DNA of 64,000 bases, taken from the NCBI GenBank assembly GCA_963931865.1, contig OZ007508.1:6080737-6144736 (forward strand). Direction: 5' to 3'. This DNA comes from Axinella damicornis. Taxonomy: Eukaryota > Porifera > Demospongiae > Axinellida > Axinellidae. The translations under genes were made by a program, and so were the position numbers. The notes beneath the pieces are model-generated. The model searched no databases. It saw only the letters and a list, made by a program, of their open reading frames with translations, and had not been told where the DNA came from. Below, one piece after another: positions 11,408-21,482 of the stretch (its first letter is position 1; each line of letters starts with the position of its first letter).

Positions 11408-11504
11408 CCACAGAAATGTAGCATGGGCACAGGTTAGCTGGCACTCCAAAAATGGCACCCAACCATCATTTCGTGTTCGCACTAAGGGCAATGCAAGTGA
11501 CTGT
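11408..11504. other. Spacer holding the LTR-element target site ACTGT
   Basis: Short sequence between the foldback and the LTR element. It ends in ACTGT at 11500-11504, repeated at 14273-14277 after the element, the 5-bp target-site duplication. Confidence 0.6.
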
Positions 11505-11725
11505 TGTAGTGTATGGACACAATGTCACACACAATGTCACACTGTATTAATTACATAAGTTACACGACTTGTGAGAATGCTGTCTCAGTGCATAATTATG
11601 TCCATTATGTGTTTGCTCTATAGACCTATAAGACTCCATTGTGATTGTAAGTCAGACCCACCAATTCATCAATACTGAAGTTCTGCCAGTTACTATCGTC
11701 AAATGGCGATGCGCTAAACACTACA
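11505..11725 (+). repeat. 5' LTR
   Basis: Begins TGTAGTGTATGG and ends AACACTACA. A stretch near TATAGACCTATAAGACTCC is where the other LTR has a cleaner TATATAAG box, so the promoter area differs by a 6-bp indel between the two LTRs. Confidence 0.85.
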
Positions 11726-11739
11726 TTTTGGCGACAAGG

Positions 11740-12450
11740 ATGGGATCTCCCCGGCTAGGTGGAGCTAGCGCGGGCGACAAGTGGATGGACGGTGCTGCAG
11801 ACCAGGCGGAGAGGACCGGCTCCCCCGCCAAGAGATGGTGCTGCAGACCACTGGTGGTGCGGACCCAGGCTCCCCCACCAAGACTGTGCGGGTGGCCGCG
11901 CAACGTAGCGCGTGCCAGGAACCCGGAGTCAGGGAGCGCAGACCGGGCGGTGAGGACCAGCTCCCCCGCCATTGGACGGTGCTGCGGACCATCCGAATGT
12001 GCGGCAAGAAGGCAGACTTCCGTACAAATGCAAAGAAGGGAGAGAGAGAGGAAGAGGCTGAGAGGTCCTGACAGAGTAGTGTCAGGGACCGCAAGGAAGA
12101 GACTGCCGAGAGGTCCTGACAGAGCAGTGTCAGGGACCGCGAGGAAGCGACTGGGATCCGGAGGTCCTGATAGAACAGTGTCAGGGACTACGTGCGAGGA
12201 GACGAGGGTTCCCCGACGAACAGTCACAGCCCGTGAGGGGGCTACACTAACTGATGAGCCAGTGACCGGTGACCGCCGCGACGTAGAGGTCGTGAGCGCG
12301 GGGTTGAGGAGTGAAGCGACGCATTTGCTCTCAAAGTCAGATCTCACTCTGAAGTGGGCCCTTGAGATAGCCCAGAGTCAGGAAGCCGCTGCACGCAATA
12401 TGCAGCAACTTGATACTTCCACTTCCAGTGTGGAGTGTCTCTGTGTCTAA
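11740..12450 (+). CDS. Gag-like frame of the LTR element
   Basis: An open frame of about 236 codons starting at the ATG just after the primer-binding region. It is Arg/Gly/Pro-rich and contains a roughly 15-residue repeat built on GPDR.VSGT, three times. No capsid fold can be recognised. It stops at 12450, and just downstream (12467-12508) a C-x2-C-x4-H-x4-C zinc knuckle (CYRCGG...C) is coded in a different frame, so the original Gag is frameshifted. The antisense 208-codon frame here is a shadow. Confidence 0.4.
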   Translation: MGSPRLGGASAGDKWMDGAADQAERTGSPAKRWCCRPLVVRTQAPPPRLCGWPRNVARARNPESGSADRAVRTSSPAIGRCCGPSECAARRQTSVQMQRRERERKRLRGPDRVVSGTARKRLPRGPDRAVSGTARKRLGSGGPDRTVSGTTCEETRVPRRTVTAREGATLTDEPVTGDRRDVEVVSAGLRSEATHLLSKSDLTLKWALEIAQSQEAAARNMQQLDTSTSSVECLCV

Positions 12451-12690
12451 CAGGAAGGCTGAGGGATGCTACCGCTGTGGAGGAAAAAACCACTTGCCTT
12501 GGGAGTGCCAGCGCCGTTTCAAGTCGGACGCAGAATGCGGGCGAAATTAAGGGACACATCGCTAGAGTGTGCCGTTCGAAAGGAGCTCCACCCAAGACCC
12601 TGAGAAAGCCAGGAAACGGGTGGGAAGCTGAAGCGAAGTGGGTGCAAGCTGACAGTACTAGTGCAGATGACAGCCTGGAGCTAGGACGCC

Positions 12691-14103
12691 ATGGTGTGCA
12701 AGATCAAAGACAGTGAGGCTCGTACTATTACTGTACAGTTGCACATCAACGGAACTCCATTGACCATGGAGGTTGATACAGGTGCGGCAGTTTCCATACT
12801 GATCTCCGCACTGACCCAGAAGCAGCTCTTTCCAAAAGTCTCACTCCAGCGGACTAGCATCAAGCTAAGGACCTATACGGATGAGGCTATGCCTGTGCTC
12901 GGGGAGATAGCAGTGGAGGTGACCTATCAGGAGAATACCCATGCTCTAATCTTGTCTGTGGTACAGGGAAATGGACCAGTTTTGCTTGGAAGGAGCTGGT
13001 TGCAGCACATTTGCCTTGACCGGAGATCCCTCGGAATAGCCACTGTGCAGAAGGTTCTGAAGGAGCTACACCAGAGTCACTCAGGCATTGTCTGGATGAA
13101 GGCCGTTGCACGGAGCTATGTCTGGTGGCCGGGGTTGGATGAGGACCTCGAGACCTTTGTCAGGAGCTGCCAGAAATGTCAATCATGCCACAGCATGCCG
13201 GCCATGGCACCACTCCACCCGTGGCTTTGGCCTTCGCTGCCATGGCAATGCATCCATGTGGATTATGTGGGTCCAGTGGATGGAAGAATGTTGTTGGTCA
13301 TTGTGGATGCTCATTCTAAGCGGCCTGAGGTCATTTCAATGTCCTCTACTACATCTGAGCGCTTTGTGCGTACGCTCGAGAAAGCCTTGAAGAGTAGCAA
13401 TTTTGCTGATCCTCATGTGAAGTTCATGAACTTTCTCTCCTCCTACCGCTCCACACATCACTCCACAACCAATACAACTCCACTTGAGTTGTTCCTCCAT
13501 CGAAGTCTCCGAACGAGATTAGATCTGCTGAGACCTGATCTTGGAGTTGCTGTTGCTCAGAAGCAAGCCAGCCAGAAGAAGCATCATGACTTGCATTCTC
13601 ACAGTCGGGATTTCTTTGTCGGTGAGAGGGTACTTGTCCGCAACATGCGCAGTGGTCCCCGGTGGTTGGTAGGAACTGTCGTTGAGCGAAGAGGTCCACT
13701 ATCCTACCTAGTGCAGGTGGCCAATGGAGTGGTGTGGAAGAGACATGTTGACCACCTTCGGCTGACCATTGACAGTCCACAAGAAGAGGAAGAGACTGCT
13801 GTTCCAGACACACACATTGATGACTTTCGATTGATGCCATCATCTCTGTCTGTTGAAGACCAGAGTTCGTCTCTTTCTGCTGTGACATTGTCCCTGTTAA
13901 TGACGTACAACCAGACACCACTGAAGTTCCAAGCGAAGAGCCTTCTGTGGTTGTTTCATGTACTCCGCCACCTCGACGTTACCCTCAGCGTGTCCGCAGA
14001 CCGCCGGAACGATTTCATGAACTGTACTTATGAATTCTTGAGGAAGAGGAGGAGATGTAGAGTATGGACACAATGTCACACACAATGTCACACTGTGTAT
14101 TAA
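12691..14103 (+). CDS. Protease-integrase reading frame lacking reverse transcriptase
   Basis: 470 codons from an ATG. Residues about 25-36 hold the retropepsin active-site motif VDTGAAVS, and LLGRSWL at about residue 100 is typical of Ty3/gypsy proteases. About residue 128 begins the H-x3-H...C-x2-C zinc motif of integrase (HQSHSG...CQKC), then IHVDYVGP with the first catalytic Asp, a jump past the usual second Asp and Glu region, then SYRSTHHSTT and a C-terminal part with RWLVGTVVERRGPLSY. RT and RNase H, normally about 500 residues between protease and integrase, are gone. The frame stays open through both deletions and runs 48 bases into the 3' LTR. It cannot have integrase catalysis as written. 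Confidence 0.75.
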   Translation: MVCKIKDSEARTITVQLHINGTPLTMEVDTGAAVSILISALTQKQLFPKVSLQRTSIKLRTYTDEAMPVLGEIAVEVTYQENTHALILSVVQGNGPVLLGRSWLQHICLDRRSLGIATVQKVLKELHQSHSGIVWMKAVARSYVWWPGLDEDLETFVRSCQKCQSCHSMPAMAPLHPWLWPSLPWQCIHVDYVGPVDGRMLLVIVDAHSKRPEVISMSSTTSERFVRTLEKALKSSNFADPHVKFMNFLSSYRSTHHSTTNTTPLELFLHRSLRTRLDLLRPDLGVAVAQKQASQKKHHDLHSHSRDFFVGERVLVRNMRSGPRWLVGTVVERRGPLSYLVQVANGVVWKRHVDHLRLTIDSPQEEEETAVPDTHIDDFRLMPSSLSVEDQSSSLSAVTLSLLMTYNQTPLKFQAKSLLWLFHVLRHLDVTLSVSADRRNDFMNCTYEFLRKRRRCRVWTQCHTQCHTVY

Positions 14104-14272
14104 TTACATAAGTTACACGACTTGTGAGAATGCTGTCTCAGTGCATAATTATGTCCATTATGTGTTTGCTCTATATAAGACTCCATTGTGATTGTAAGTC
14201 AGACCCACCAATTCATCAATACTGAAGTTCTGCCAGTTACTATCGTCAAATGGCGATGCGCTAAACACTACA
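14056..14272 (+). repeat. 3' LTR
   Basis: Matches the 5' LTR apart from small indels. Contains CTCTATATAAGACTCC, a good TATA-box candidate for Pol II starts. Followed at once by the target duplication ACTGT. Confidence 0.85.
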
Positions 14273-14277
14273 ACTGT

Positions 14278-14710
14278 ATGATAATATCAAAGATCAGACA
14301 TGGAGCATGTATTTCCAGACACCATTTCCTGTTCCTTCCTTGAAGCAGCTTTCAGCGAAATTCCTGCACCACTGGAAAGGCCTAAGTTCCTTCTGTTCCA
14401 GGCCTGATTTTTGTCACCATAACTGCTTTGGTCACTGAGGGACGTGGACAAATTTTGACCATGGTCTTTCCCCCTCTAGCAAAATAGTGGATTTTGCCTT
14501 TTATTAGCTTTAATGTCACCCAATATACAGAAGGCCTATGGTATGGGGATCATAGGAATCTACAGGTCCTCAGCAACACCCTGGTACAAGTTTGGTGTTC
14601 ATACATTGTGGTGTTCCCGAGATAGAGCTGTTTTCCCTATTTTCCCCACTGAAAACAGTTCCATCTCAAGAAAAGCTGTTTCCCTGATTGAAATTTGGGT
14701 GTACGATGTT
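14278..14710 (+). repeat. Diverged single arm related to the foldback
   Basis: Shares, in the same order, several blocks with the arm of the palindrome at 10271-11405: TTTTTGTCACC, CTACAGGTCCTCAGCAAC, CATTG.GGTGTTCCCGAGATA.AGCTG. Similarity is perhaps two thirds, so this is an older or different member. The LTR element is inserted just before its left edge. Confidence 0.5.
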
Positions 14711-14711
14711 T

Positions 14712-16140
14712 CGATGTTTCCTGTACTTTGAGTACAGTTCTGTATGATGTTTCCTGTACATTGAGTACAGTTCTGTTTGTTACCTAGGTCATGTCTTTGA
14801 GTTGAATATTTAACAGTAACTGTTATCCTGTGTGCTTCTGTATAGTATCGTGCAGTATACTGCACTGCTAGATCATTTGGTTTTGTGAGCTGTGTTAATA
14901 ATTATTGTCAGTTGCATTTTCTTCTCATTGCTAAATTGTCATCAACCATGAGAGCTCATATATAGGCTAGTCTATCACAGGCATTCAAAAAGCAGGTAGC
15001 TACAATCAAGGGGTTATGTATGCTACAAGTGAAATTGCACTTGTGACGGATATCCTTAGCTCATTGAAGGAGCCATAGAATCTGTGTGACAAGTGCAACT
15101 TCAATTACTTCAATACGTGAGTTGGCCTAATTGTTTGCCATTCTGTCTGAAACTGGATCTCTGTGGTCTCACCAAGGTATTTCACTGATTTGCTGGGATA
15201 GGCAACATGGTTGTCCACAGAGATTTGAAAGGGGACAGGTCGCTTAGATCTAGTGATGGGAAGGAGCTGGGTTTTTGAGTGGTTTGGGGTGAGACCATTA
15301 CAAATGATTTGATCCAGTCCAGGATCAAGTTCACGTCATTTTGGAGTTGGAGAACATCAGCCATAATTATCATCAACTGGATTGAAAGGGAGGACTAATG
15401 TAGCCTTATCAATCTATATCGTACTGGAAACCAATAAGCCAGTTGCACGTAAGAGTGAAGGAATTTGATTGACGTGACGTCACATCCAGTTGCTCAATAT
15501 GCAATAGAGCAACCGGATGTGATGTCATACATTCCGTGAATACTTGGTTATCCACATGCAGAGATTTGAAAGGGGACAGGTCGCTTAGATCTAGTGATGG
15601 GAAGGAGCTGGGTTTTTGAGTGGTTTGGGGTGAGACCATTACAAATGATTTGATCCAGTCCAGGATCAAGTTCACGTCATTTTGGAGTTGGAGAACATCA
15701 GCCATCTGGATTGAAAGGGAGGACTAATGTAGCCTTATCAATTGGTTGCTCAATATGCAATAGAGCAACCGGATGTGATGTCATACATTCCGTGAATACT
15801 TTTGCATACGTGCAACTCTTATTCTCTTCATAAGATAAGTGTACAACAAAGATATACAAAATTTAATATTATGGATCAAATCACCTCCGGTCACATAGAG
15901 CAGGAAGCAAACAATGCCTGTACTTCATTGATGGTGTGTGCATGTTACAAGCTAGGGTGGACCTCATCATGGGCCTGGAATTTGGAGGCCATCATGATCT
16001 TCAGCTGCAGTGTTGTACGTTCTCTTGCCCCATTATTGTTGGCATACACAACAGCCGACCGGTGTGTGACGGCAGGTTGCTTCAAGTTGAGGAGTGGCGC
16101 ATGCATTCAACATGCCGAAAAAGAACAATCAGCTAAGTAT
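14712..16140 (+). repeat. Segmental duplication (partner 18318-19530)
   Basis: Begins at the TTTCCTGTAC.TTGAGTACAG phrase and is collinear with 18318-19530. It contains its own inner direct repeat: about 15205-15365 and 15558-15706 are nearly identical (both read GAGATTTGAAAGGGGACAGG and on). Antisense frames of 64 and 98 codons starting MADVLQLQND are shadows of that repeat. CCGGATGTGATGTCATAC also occurs twice (about 15515 and 15770). Confidence 0.6.
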
Positions 16141-16289
16141 CAAGGAAATGGGGGTACAAATCAAGTTCTAAAAACCGTCTTGTCCCCATCTTCCCCACTC
16201 AGTACCACGTACTGCCATCTGACTACATGATTAAACAGAACAAAGGAGTGTACATGACTGTCTGCTGCACTGCTGATGCTCAGATCATG
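15868..16289 (+). other. Possible short spliced transcript, unassigned
   Basis: From ATG 15871 a frame reads MDQITSGHIEQEANN, and the same start (with K for E) recurs at 19181 in the partner block. Further on, a pyrimidine-rich tract with CACTCAG is followed by an open stretch (YHVLPSDYMIKQNKG) and an excellent splice donor GTAAGTAAATG at about 16290. This looks like two exons of something, but I recognise no family, and the partner block is disrupted. Noncoding RNA or chance are alternatives. Confidence 0.25.
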
Positions 16290-16322
16290 GTAAGTAAATG
16301 GACATCATCAAAGGAAGGAAAT

Positions 16323-17037
16323 GTATGCTATTCACTCGGGGTATACATGTAGCTACAGAAGGTGATGCCAAGATCTGGTTTACCATTTGAATTCACACTC
16401 CGCATAAATTATAAGCATTGCAGGCTATGTTGGTCCTTGGCTTGCAAGGGATAGCCAGTATATAGTTGAAAATGCAGGAGGTGGGCTAATCGACCACACA
16501 CAGTGCAAAGCTAGTTTGCAGCACTAAATCAACCATGTTCGCAATTGCTCTGTACCCATGGCAGCATCATGAATACCGTGATACATACTTAACTGTGTAT
16601 CCCAGTAGCTAAGTGTGACAGAATTGTCTCAGTTACATGCTTAATTGGTTCAACAATTCTTTGTATGTATAAAACAATGAGTAGCGTATTTTATCTACTG
16701 AAGTGTTTGTGAATAGGGTGTGCATCGGTACTCTGTAGCTATAGTGTTGTGTTAGATGGCGGGTATAAAACAAACTATTAATAACTGACAGCAATGAGGA
16801 CTAGGAGCCTCTAAGGGGAATGTAAATGCCAAATGTAATTCCTAAAAGGACAGCAAGGATGAGAATCGGAGAAACTGTGCTACACCACACCCATCCTAGC
16901 AAACTGCAACAGAATGATACACGAAACTCGCTTCGGGCCGCTTCAATATCTCCATCATCAACAAGCTTCTGTGTCTGTAGTAAGTAGGAAGAGAAGGGCA
17001 TACTGTATACTTTAAATCAACCCCATTATGTACACCA
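16323..17037 (+). repeat. Segmental duplication (partner 9276-10185)
   Basis: Collinear with 9276-10185 and carrying the intact version of the Dispanin-like exon 2. The partner holds an extra hairpin insertion and a disabled exon. Confidence 0.65.
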
Positions 17038-17277
17038 CTTTTGGCCTATATATCGCTTTACCTTCTTAATGGATTTGATGGTTGGTAACCAGCAGAGTAG
17101 AACAATAGGTGTGGAGAGAATGCTTCCTAGCACACTCAGTACAGTGTAGAGTTTGGCAGCATATTTCAGTTGATCAGCGTAGTAGTAGGCTACACTGCCA
17201 GTCTTATGATTAACCACTTCCATGACTGTTAGCCGTCCATTGTGGATGTACCTGTTGTCTTGCGTTGGCACTTGCAT
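16801..17277 (-). CDS. Small two-helix membrane protein, CD225/Dispanin (IFITM-like) family candidate
   Basis: Two minus-strand exons: 17062-17277 (ATG at 17277) and 16801-16974, with GT-AG sites (AAGAAG|GTAAAG and CTACAG|ACACAG) in phase, giving 129 residues. Residues about 44-65 form one hydrophobic helix (LGSILSTPIVLLCWL), then a basic/acidic loop PTIKSIKK-TQKLVDDGDIEAARSEF, then a Cys-bearing second helix (CCSLLGWVWC) and a hydrophobic tail. The loop layout, with a GD.xxA motif between two helices and exon 2 starting there, is what CD225 proteins show; that family includes IFITM antiviral restriction factors. The similarity is by pattern, so function is inference. Two relatives in duplicated blocks and an edge copy suggest a locally expanding family. 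Confidence 0.5.
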
Positions 17278-17631
17278 TGTTCTCTGACTTGACAGATCGA
17301 GCTCAACTCTATTTCAGTTGGTTGCTTACGCTTTCAGACCAAAATATAACATTAGCATGAGCTCTTGCCTTTTAATAACTACTCAGGCTATACACATCCC
17401 GACAATGTACTTCCTGTCCTGTTTGGAAACAGAACTCTCAGAATGCATGTGCATAGTAGGACTTCAAAGTTAGTGCCTTATAATGCATGTGTAAAGTATA
17501 GCTACTCTCTCCCAAACAGGAAATGTGGCTTCTCAGGTCAGACTACAGTGATGCATTTGCAGGTCAATTGTATTGCTTGACCACCCACCCCATGACAAAT
17601 ATAGGTTCCTAAGTTCAACTAATAGTGAATA
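17278..17631. other. 5' flank of the Dispanin-like gene; no gene seen
   Basis: Similar to 22-150, and so likely includes the gene's minus-strand promoter. An open frame at 17365-17580 has no recognisable feature. Confidence 0.45.
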
Positions 17632-18226
17632 CAAGCTTTGGAGAGAGAGAATAATCCACAGAAAAAATTCTGGGACCAGCTGGGATTTGAACCCAAGACC
17701 TGAGGAGTAGTACATGTATACCAGTACAATCTTACCACTATAAGCCACTGGGCCCACAGCAGAGGTGTGGAAGCAAGTCTGCATATAGCAGCACAGGCTA
17801 GAGACGATTCCAGCTGTCTTTCTCTCTCTCATTGTTCATTTCACGGCCATAAGTGAAACGAACCATAAAACCCTGAATCAACCCCTCAGATTCATGATAT
17901 GTGCGTTTAATATTCATTTCAGCATTCAATGCCTGTTGTATAATAGGCGACAATGTGTTGAGAGATAATTGTGCTGGATCGAGGCTGCATGTGGTGGTGG
18001 ACATGCAGTGAGTGTCTGCTCAGGCAATGTGTCTGTACCCACCCAGGCCCATAACCCTGTCCGCAGGGGATCTCCACTTATGGCAGTGAAACGAACCATG
18101 AGAGAGAGAAAGACAGCTGGAATTGGCTACATGTAAGTCCTCTAGCCGGCGCTGTTATATGCAGACTAGAATCCCAGCTGGTCCCAGAAATGTTTTCTGT
18201 GGATTATTCTCTCTCTCCAAAGCTTG
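17632..18226. mobile_element. 595-bp inverted-repeat element
   Basis: Starts CAAGCTTTGGAGAGAGAG and ends in its reverse complement. Inverted similarity continues inward (GGACCAGCTGGGATT and AATCCCAGCTGGTCC), and again near the middle (CATTTCACGGCCATAAGTG against its complement). A tRNA-like block lies in the left arm, of which the right arm keeps only a piece. It may be two head-to-head copies of one SINE-like repeat rather than a DNA transposon. Confidence 0.55.
17671..17755 (-). tRNA. tRNA-derived sequence (SINE head or tRNA pseudogene)
   Basis: On the minus strand an 85-base block begins GGGCCCAG, contains an A-box-like TGGCTTATAGTGGTAAG and a near-perfect B box GGGTTCAAATCCC, and ends TGGTCCCA. 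The ends pair with one mismatch, like an acceptor stem, and the length suits a long-variable-arm class. The anticodon arm is not clear, so I do not assign an amino acid. Because it sits inside an inverted repeat I favour a tRNA-derived SINE over a working gene. Confidence 0.45.
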
Positions 18227-18317
18227 CATCTAACACCTGCCTAGCTAGCTACATAGAACCAGAATCAATTTAATGGTGAATTGGTAGCTAAGCCAAGTAT
18301 TGCGGGATGTTTTGAGT

Positions 18318-19530
18318 TCTGTACGATGTTTCCTGTACATTGAGTACAGTTCTGTTTGTTACATAGGTCATGTCTTTGAGTTGAATATTTAATGGAAACT
18401 GTTATCCTGTGTGCTTCTGTTTAGTATGTTGTGCAGTATACTGCACTGTTAGATCATTTGGTCTTGTGAGCTGTGTTAATTGTCAGTTGTCAGTTGTATT
18501 CTCTTCTCATTGCTAAATCGTCGTCAACCGCGAGAGCTCAGGCTAGTCTATCACAGGAATTATATACAACCAGGTAGCTACAATCAAGGGGTTATGTATT
18601 ATATGAATGCTACAAGTGAAATTGCACTTGTGACGGACAGCTAATTGAAGGAGCCATAGAATCTGTGTTACAAGTGCAACTTCAATACCTGACTTGGCCT
18701 AATTGTTTGCCATTCTGTCTGAAACTGGATCTCTTTGGTCTCACCGACTGATTTGCTGTGATTGGCAACATGGTTATCTACAGAGATTTGAAAGGGGTGA
18801 GGTCACTTAGATCTAGTGATGGGATAGCCTCGTTCCCAGGCCGAGGCTAGTGATGGGAAGGAGCTGGGTTTTTGGTGAGACCATTGCAAATGATTTGATC
18901 CAGCACAAGTTCACGTCACTTTGGAGGTGGAGAACATCAGTCATGTCATCAACTGGACGGAAAGGGAGGATTAGATAGGATTCCTATCATTCTGTATAGT
19001 TCTGGAAAGGCAATAAGCCAGTTGCACGTAGGAAGTTGATTGATGTGACGTCACATCCGGTTGCTCAATATGCAATAGAGCAACCGGATGTGACGTCATA
19101 CATTTTGTGACTACTTTCGCTTACGTGCAACTGGCTTATTCTTTTGTAAGACAAGTGTACAACAAAGATATACAAATATTATGGATCAAATCACCTCCGG
19201 CCACATAAAACAGGAAGCAAACAATGGCTGTACTTCATTGATGGTGTGTGCATGTTACAAGCTAGGTGAACCTCATCATGCCATGGGCCTGGAATTTGGA
19301 GGCCATCATGATCTTCAGCTGCAGTACAAGTTCTTTAGCTGTCTGCACCACCCTGCATGGTGTCTCAATAGGAGGCACGGGATGCCTAGACCTCAACAAA
19401 GCTGCAGAATCAAGCCATGGATGCCAAAGGATAGACAAAAAATTATTTCGGCACTCGCAGTGTCAGTACACAATGGTGATCACAGTGTTGTTCTCTTGCC
19501 CCATTATTGTTGGCATACACAACAGCTGAC
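18318..19530 (+). repeat. Segmental duplication (partner 14712-16140)
   Basis: Collinear, imperfect copy of 14712-16140, including the unassigned MDQITSGHI frame at 19181. It lacks the inner direct repeat of the partner and has a short CCTCGTTCCCAGGCCGAGG hairpin at about 18828. Confidence 0.6.
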
Positions 19531-19572
19531 CACTGTGTGAAATGAAGCCCATGCCAATCGACCCTGATATAG

Positions 19573-19610
19573 CTAGCCTCATTCCCAAGCCGTAGGAGAA
19601 ACGAGGCTAG
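19573..19610. mobile_element. Hairpin MITE of the CTAGCCTCGTTCCC family
   Basis: GCTAGCCTCATTCCCAAGCC at the left, GAAACGAGGCTAG at the right. Counterpart of the one at 5940, inside duplicated DNA. Confidence 0.5.
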
Positions 19611-19929
19611 ATATAGTTACAAAACTAATTCATAGCACCAGATCACAAAACATATAGCTCTAATTCTACCAGAAACATTGCCATGGCAGCATTATGAGTT
19701 CAGTACTGTAATGAGCTGCATATCCAAAAAAAGATAAAAATTGGGACATTAATTTTCTAGTATGTTGTCTATACTGAATTGCACCCATACTCATCTGCAC
19801 TGTGTACAACTGTATATACGTTGCATTTGTGCAGCATAGGTGAATAATGTAACACCTATTATGGTAACATTATGGTATGGTAACAGATAACAGATAGTTA
19901 TGACAACTCCAGAAACTATGCAACACCAA

Positions 19930-20012
19930 CTTCATCCGAGTAAATGGCACGAGAATGAAGTACGAAACTCCTTCCGGGCTGCTTCATCTTCAACAAGCTT
20001 ATGTGTCTGCGT
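19930..20012 (-). pseudogene. Dispanin/CD225-like exon 2, relic
   Basis: The minus strand still shows HKLVED and a following RTSFSC stretch like the copy at 6300-6382. A deletion removes part of the GDIEAA block and shifts the frame. No matching exon 1 is found upstream. A dead duplicate. Confidence 0.45.
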
Positions 20013-20530
20013 ATGAAGAGGAGACGTATGCAAGTGTATAGAAAAGTTTTATGGCATCCCAATACATGCACAATTGTGTAACTAGGACTTCAAGGGCTAA
20101 TCACTCAGACTGCATGCATGACGTTGGGTATACTCTCCCAAACCGGATGTGCATTCTCAGACATGCACTTGTGTATATACATGCATGAAGGTTAGGGTTC
20201 TCAGTCAGACAAGGAGTGTGATACCATATATACACTACAGCTGTATAATTATATCCTTCCATACAGGAAGGGTGGCTAGACTACATTCTCAGACTGCACT
20301 TGTATACCTCATGCACATGCAGGTAGTGAAACTTTGAAGTTGGTGTTAGGGTTCAATTCTCAGTCTACTCCCAAAGAAGACACAGGATGTACATTAGTAT
20401 CATTTATTGCATGATACCCTACAAGTTGAAAGGATCAGGTGTGCCAATATCTGGCATATGGCACTGCTGTGACATCATCACTTAGCAACACACATCACGA
20501 AGCAACATCCAATCAGGCGCATGCAATAAA

Positions 20531-20672
20531 TTAGTTATAGCATGGCAACGCGGGCTGCATGCCAGATATTGGCACTGCTGATGTAAAGCCCTCGGGCCTG
20601 CGGCCCTCGGGCTTTACGTCACACCAGTGCCAATATCTGGCATACAGCCCTTGTTGCCATGCTATAACTAAT
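20531..20672. mobile_element. 142-bp palindrome with GC-rich centre
   Basis: TTAGTTATAGCATGGCAACG returns as its complement at the right end. The centre is GCCCTCGGGCCTGCGGCCCTCGGGC. GCCAATATCTGGCAT-type phrases also occur outside the palindrome at about 20436, suggesting the unit is part of a larger repeat. A similar design is at 25636-25818. Confidence 0.55.
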
Positions 20673-20674
20673 AC

Positions 20675-20768
20675 ATATCTTTGAAAGGAAAACCTATTAG
20701 GCCTGTTGAGATAACCTTAGGCTATCCAATAGTCAACAGGTCTAATAGGTTTTCCTTTCAGAGGTATT
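20675..20768. mobile_element. Palindromic MITE, second copy of 7595-7687
   Basis: Same termini (GAAAGGAAAACC and complement) and same middle (GTTGAGATAACCTTAGGCTA) as the first copy. Confidence 0.6.
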
Positions 20769-21202
20769 ATTATACTAACAGGATCAAAGTAGGCTGCATT
20801 TGTGTGCTCATTCCTTGATCACCACAGTGTAGGAGGCACACAACTGACGTGACCAGAGCCTGCTCAAAACAACCCTAAAAGCTTCTTTAAAATTGGACTT
20901 TGCGCATATGCCATTGACACCTTACCTAGTAGACCATCCACTCGCCAATCATGCATGGAGGCAGCTGTGATGGCATCATGCGAGCTGTAGAATCCAATGG
21001 AGCTTGAGCTGTCAGAAGGAGGAGACATTGCCCTCAGCTCCAGGGCACTCAGGGCTAGTTCTTGCTGCCTGCACAGCTTAAATTGAAAGTGCTAATCACT
21101 CAAAACAGTGAGGGAGCAAGTCACTGGTGTACGTGGTGCATTATACACACACTTTCATCACCAACATTGAGCACTGTTTTAGCAGCATGCAGTCATCCAT
21201 CC

Positions 21203-21446
21203 ACCTCGCAGGTTCTCCCTGAGTTGATGGTGGGTGTGATGGCGGTGTTGGCAAGCATGGACCTGCGCATGGTCAACCAAGTGATGGCCGCAGTATAGTG
21301 GAGGGGACAGGAACACCAGCAGTTGTGTACATAACACAAAATGAGGTGATCGTCTATCTTGTGTACTGTAGCATTAACCGTCTAACAATGCCCTTCCTTC
21401 CTCCCTCTCTTACCTCCCCCTTCCTCCTCCCCTCTCTCTCCTCTCT

Positions 21447-21482
<36 letters not shown>

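Larger units (their letters stand above)
11505..14272 (+). mobile_element. Ty3/gypsy-type LTR retrotransposon, internally deleted
   Basis: Two LTRs (11505-11725, 221 bp; 14056-14272, 217 bp) start TGTAG and end CTACA, differ mainly by a 6-bp and a 2-bp indel, and are flanked by the 5-bp duplication ACTGT. A tRNA-type primer-binding region (TTTTGGCGACAAGGATGGG) follows the first LTR and a purine-rich tract (14040-14055) precedes the second. Inside are a Gag-like frame, a displaced zinc-knuckle motif, and one frame joining aspartic protease to integrase. Reverse transcriptase and RNase H are absent, so the copy cannot replicate alone. LTR similarity suggests fairly recent insertion. Confidence 0.85.
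19566..21202 (+). repeat. Segmental duplication, copy 2 (partner 5939-8150)
   Basis: Carries the same series of landmarks as 5939-8150, with an extra palindrome at 20531-20672 that the first copy lacks. It ends just before a short unassigned open stretch at 21203. Confidence 0.6.

Noticed and set aside
11721..12347. 208-codon antisense frame in the LTR element
   Set aside because: Shadow of the GC-rich Gag-like frame; no motif, and LTR-element genes lie on the other strand.
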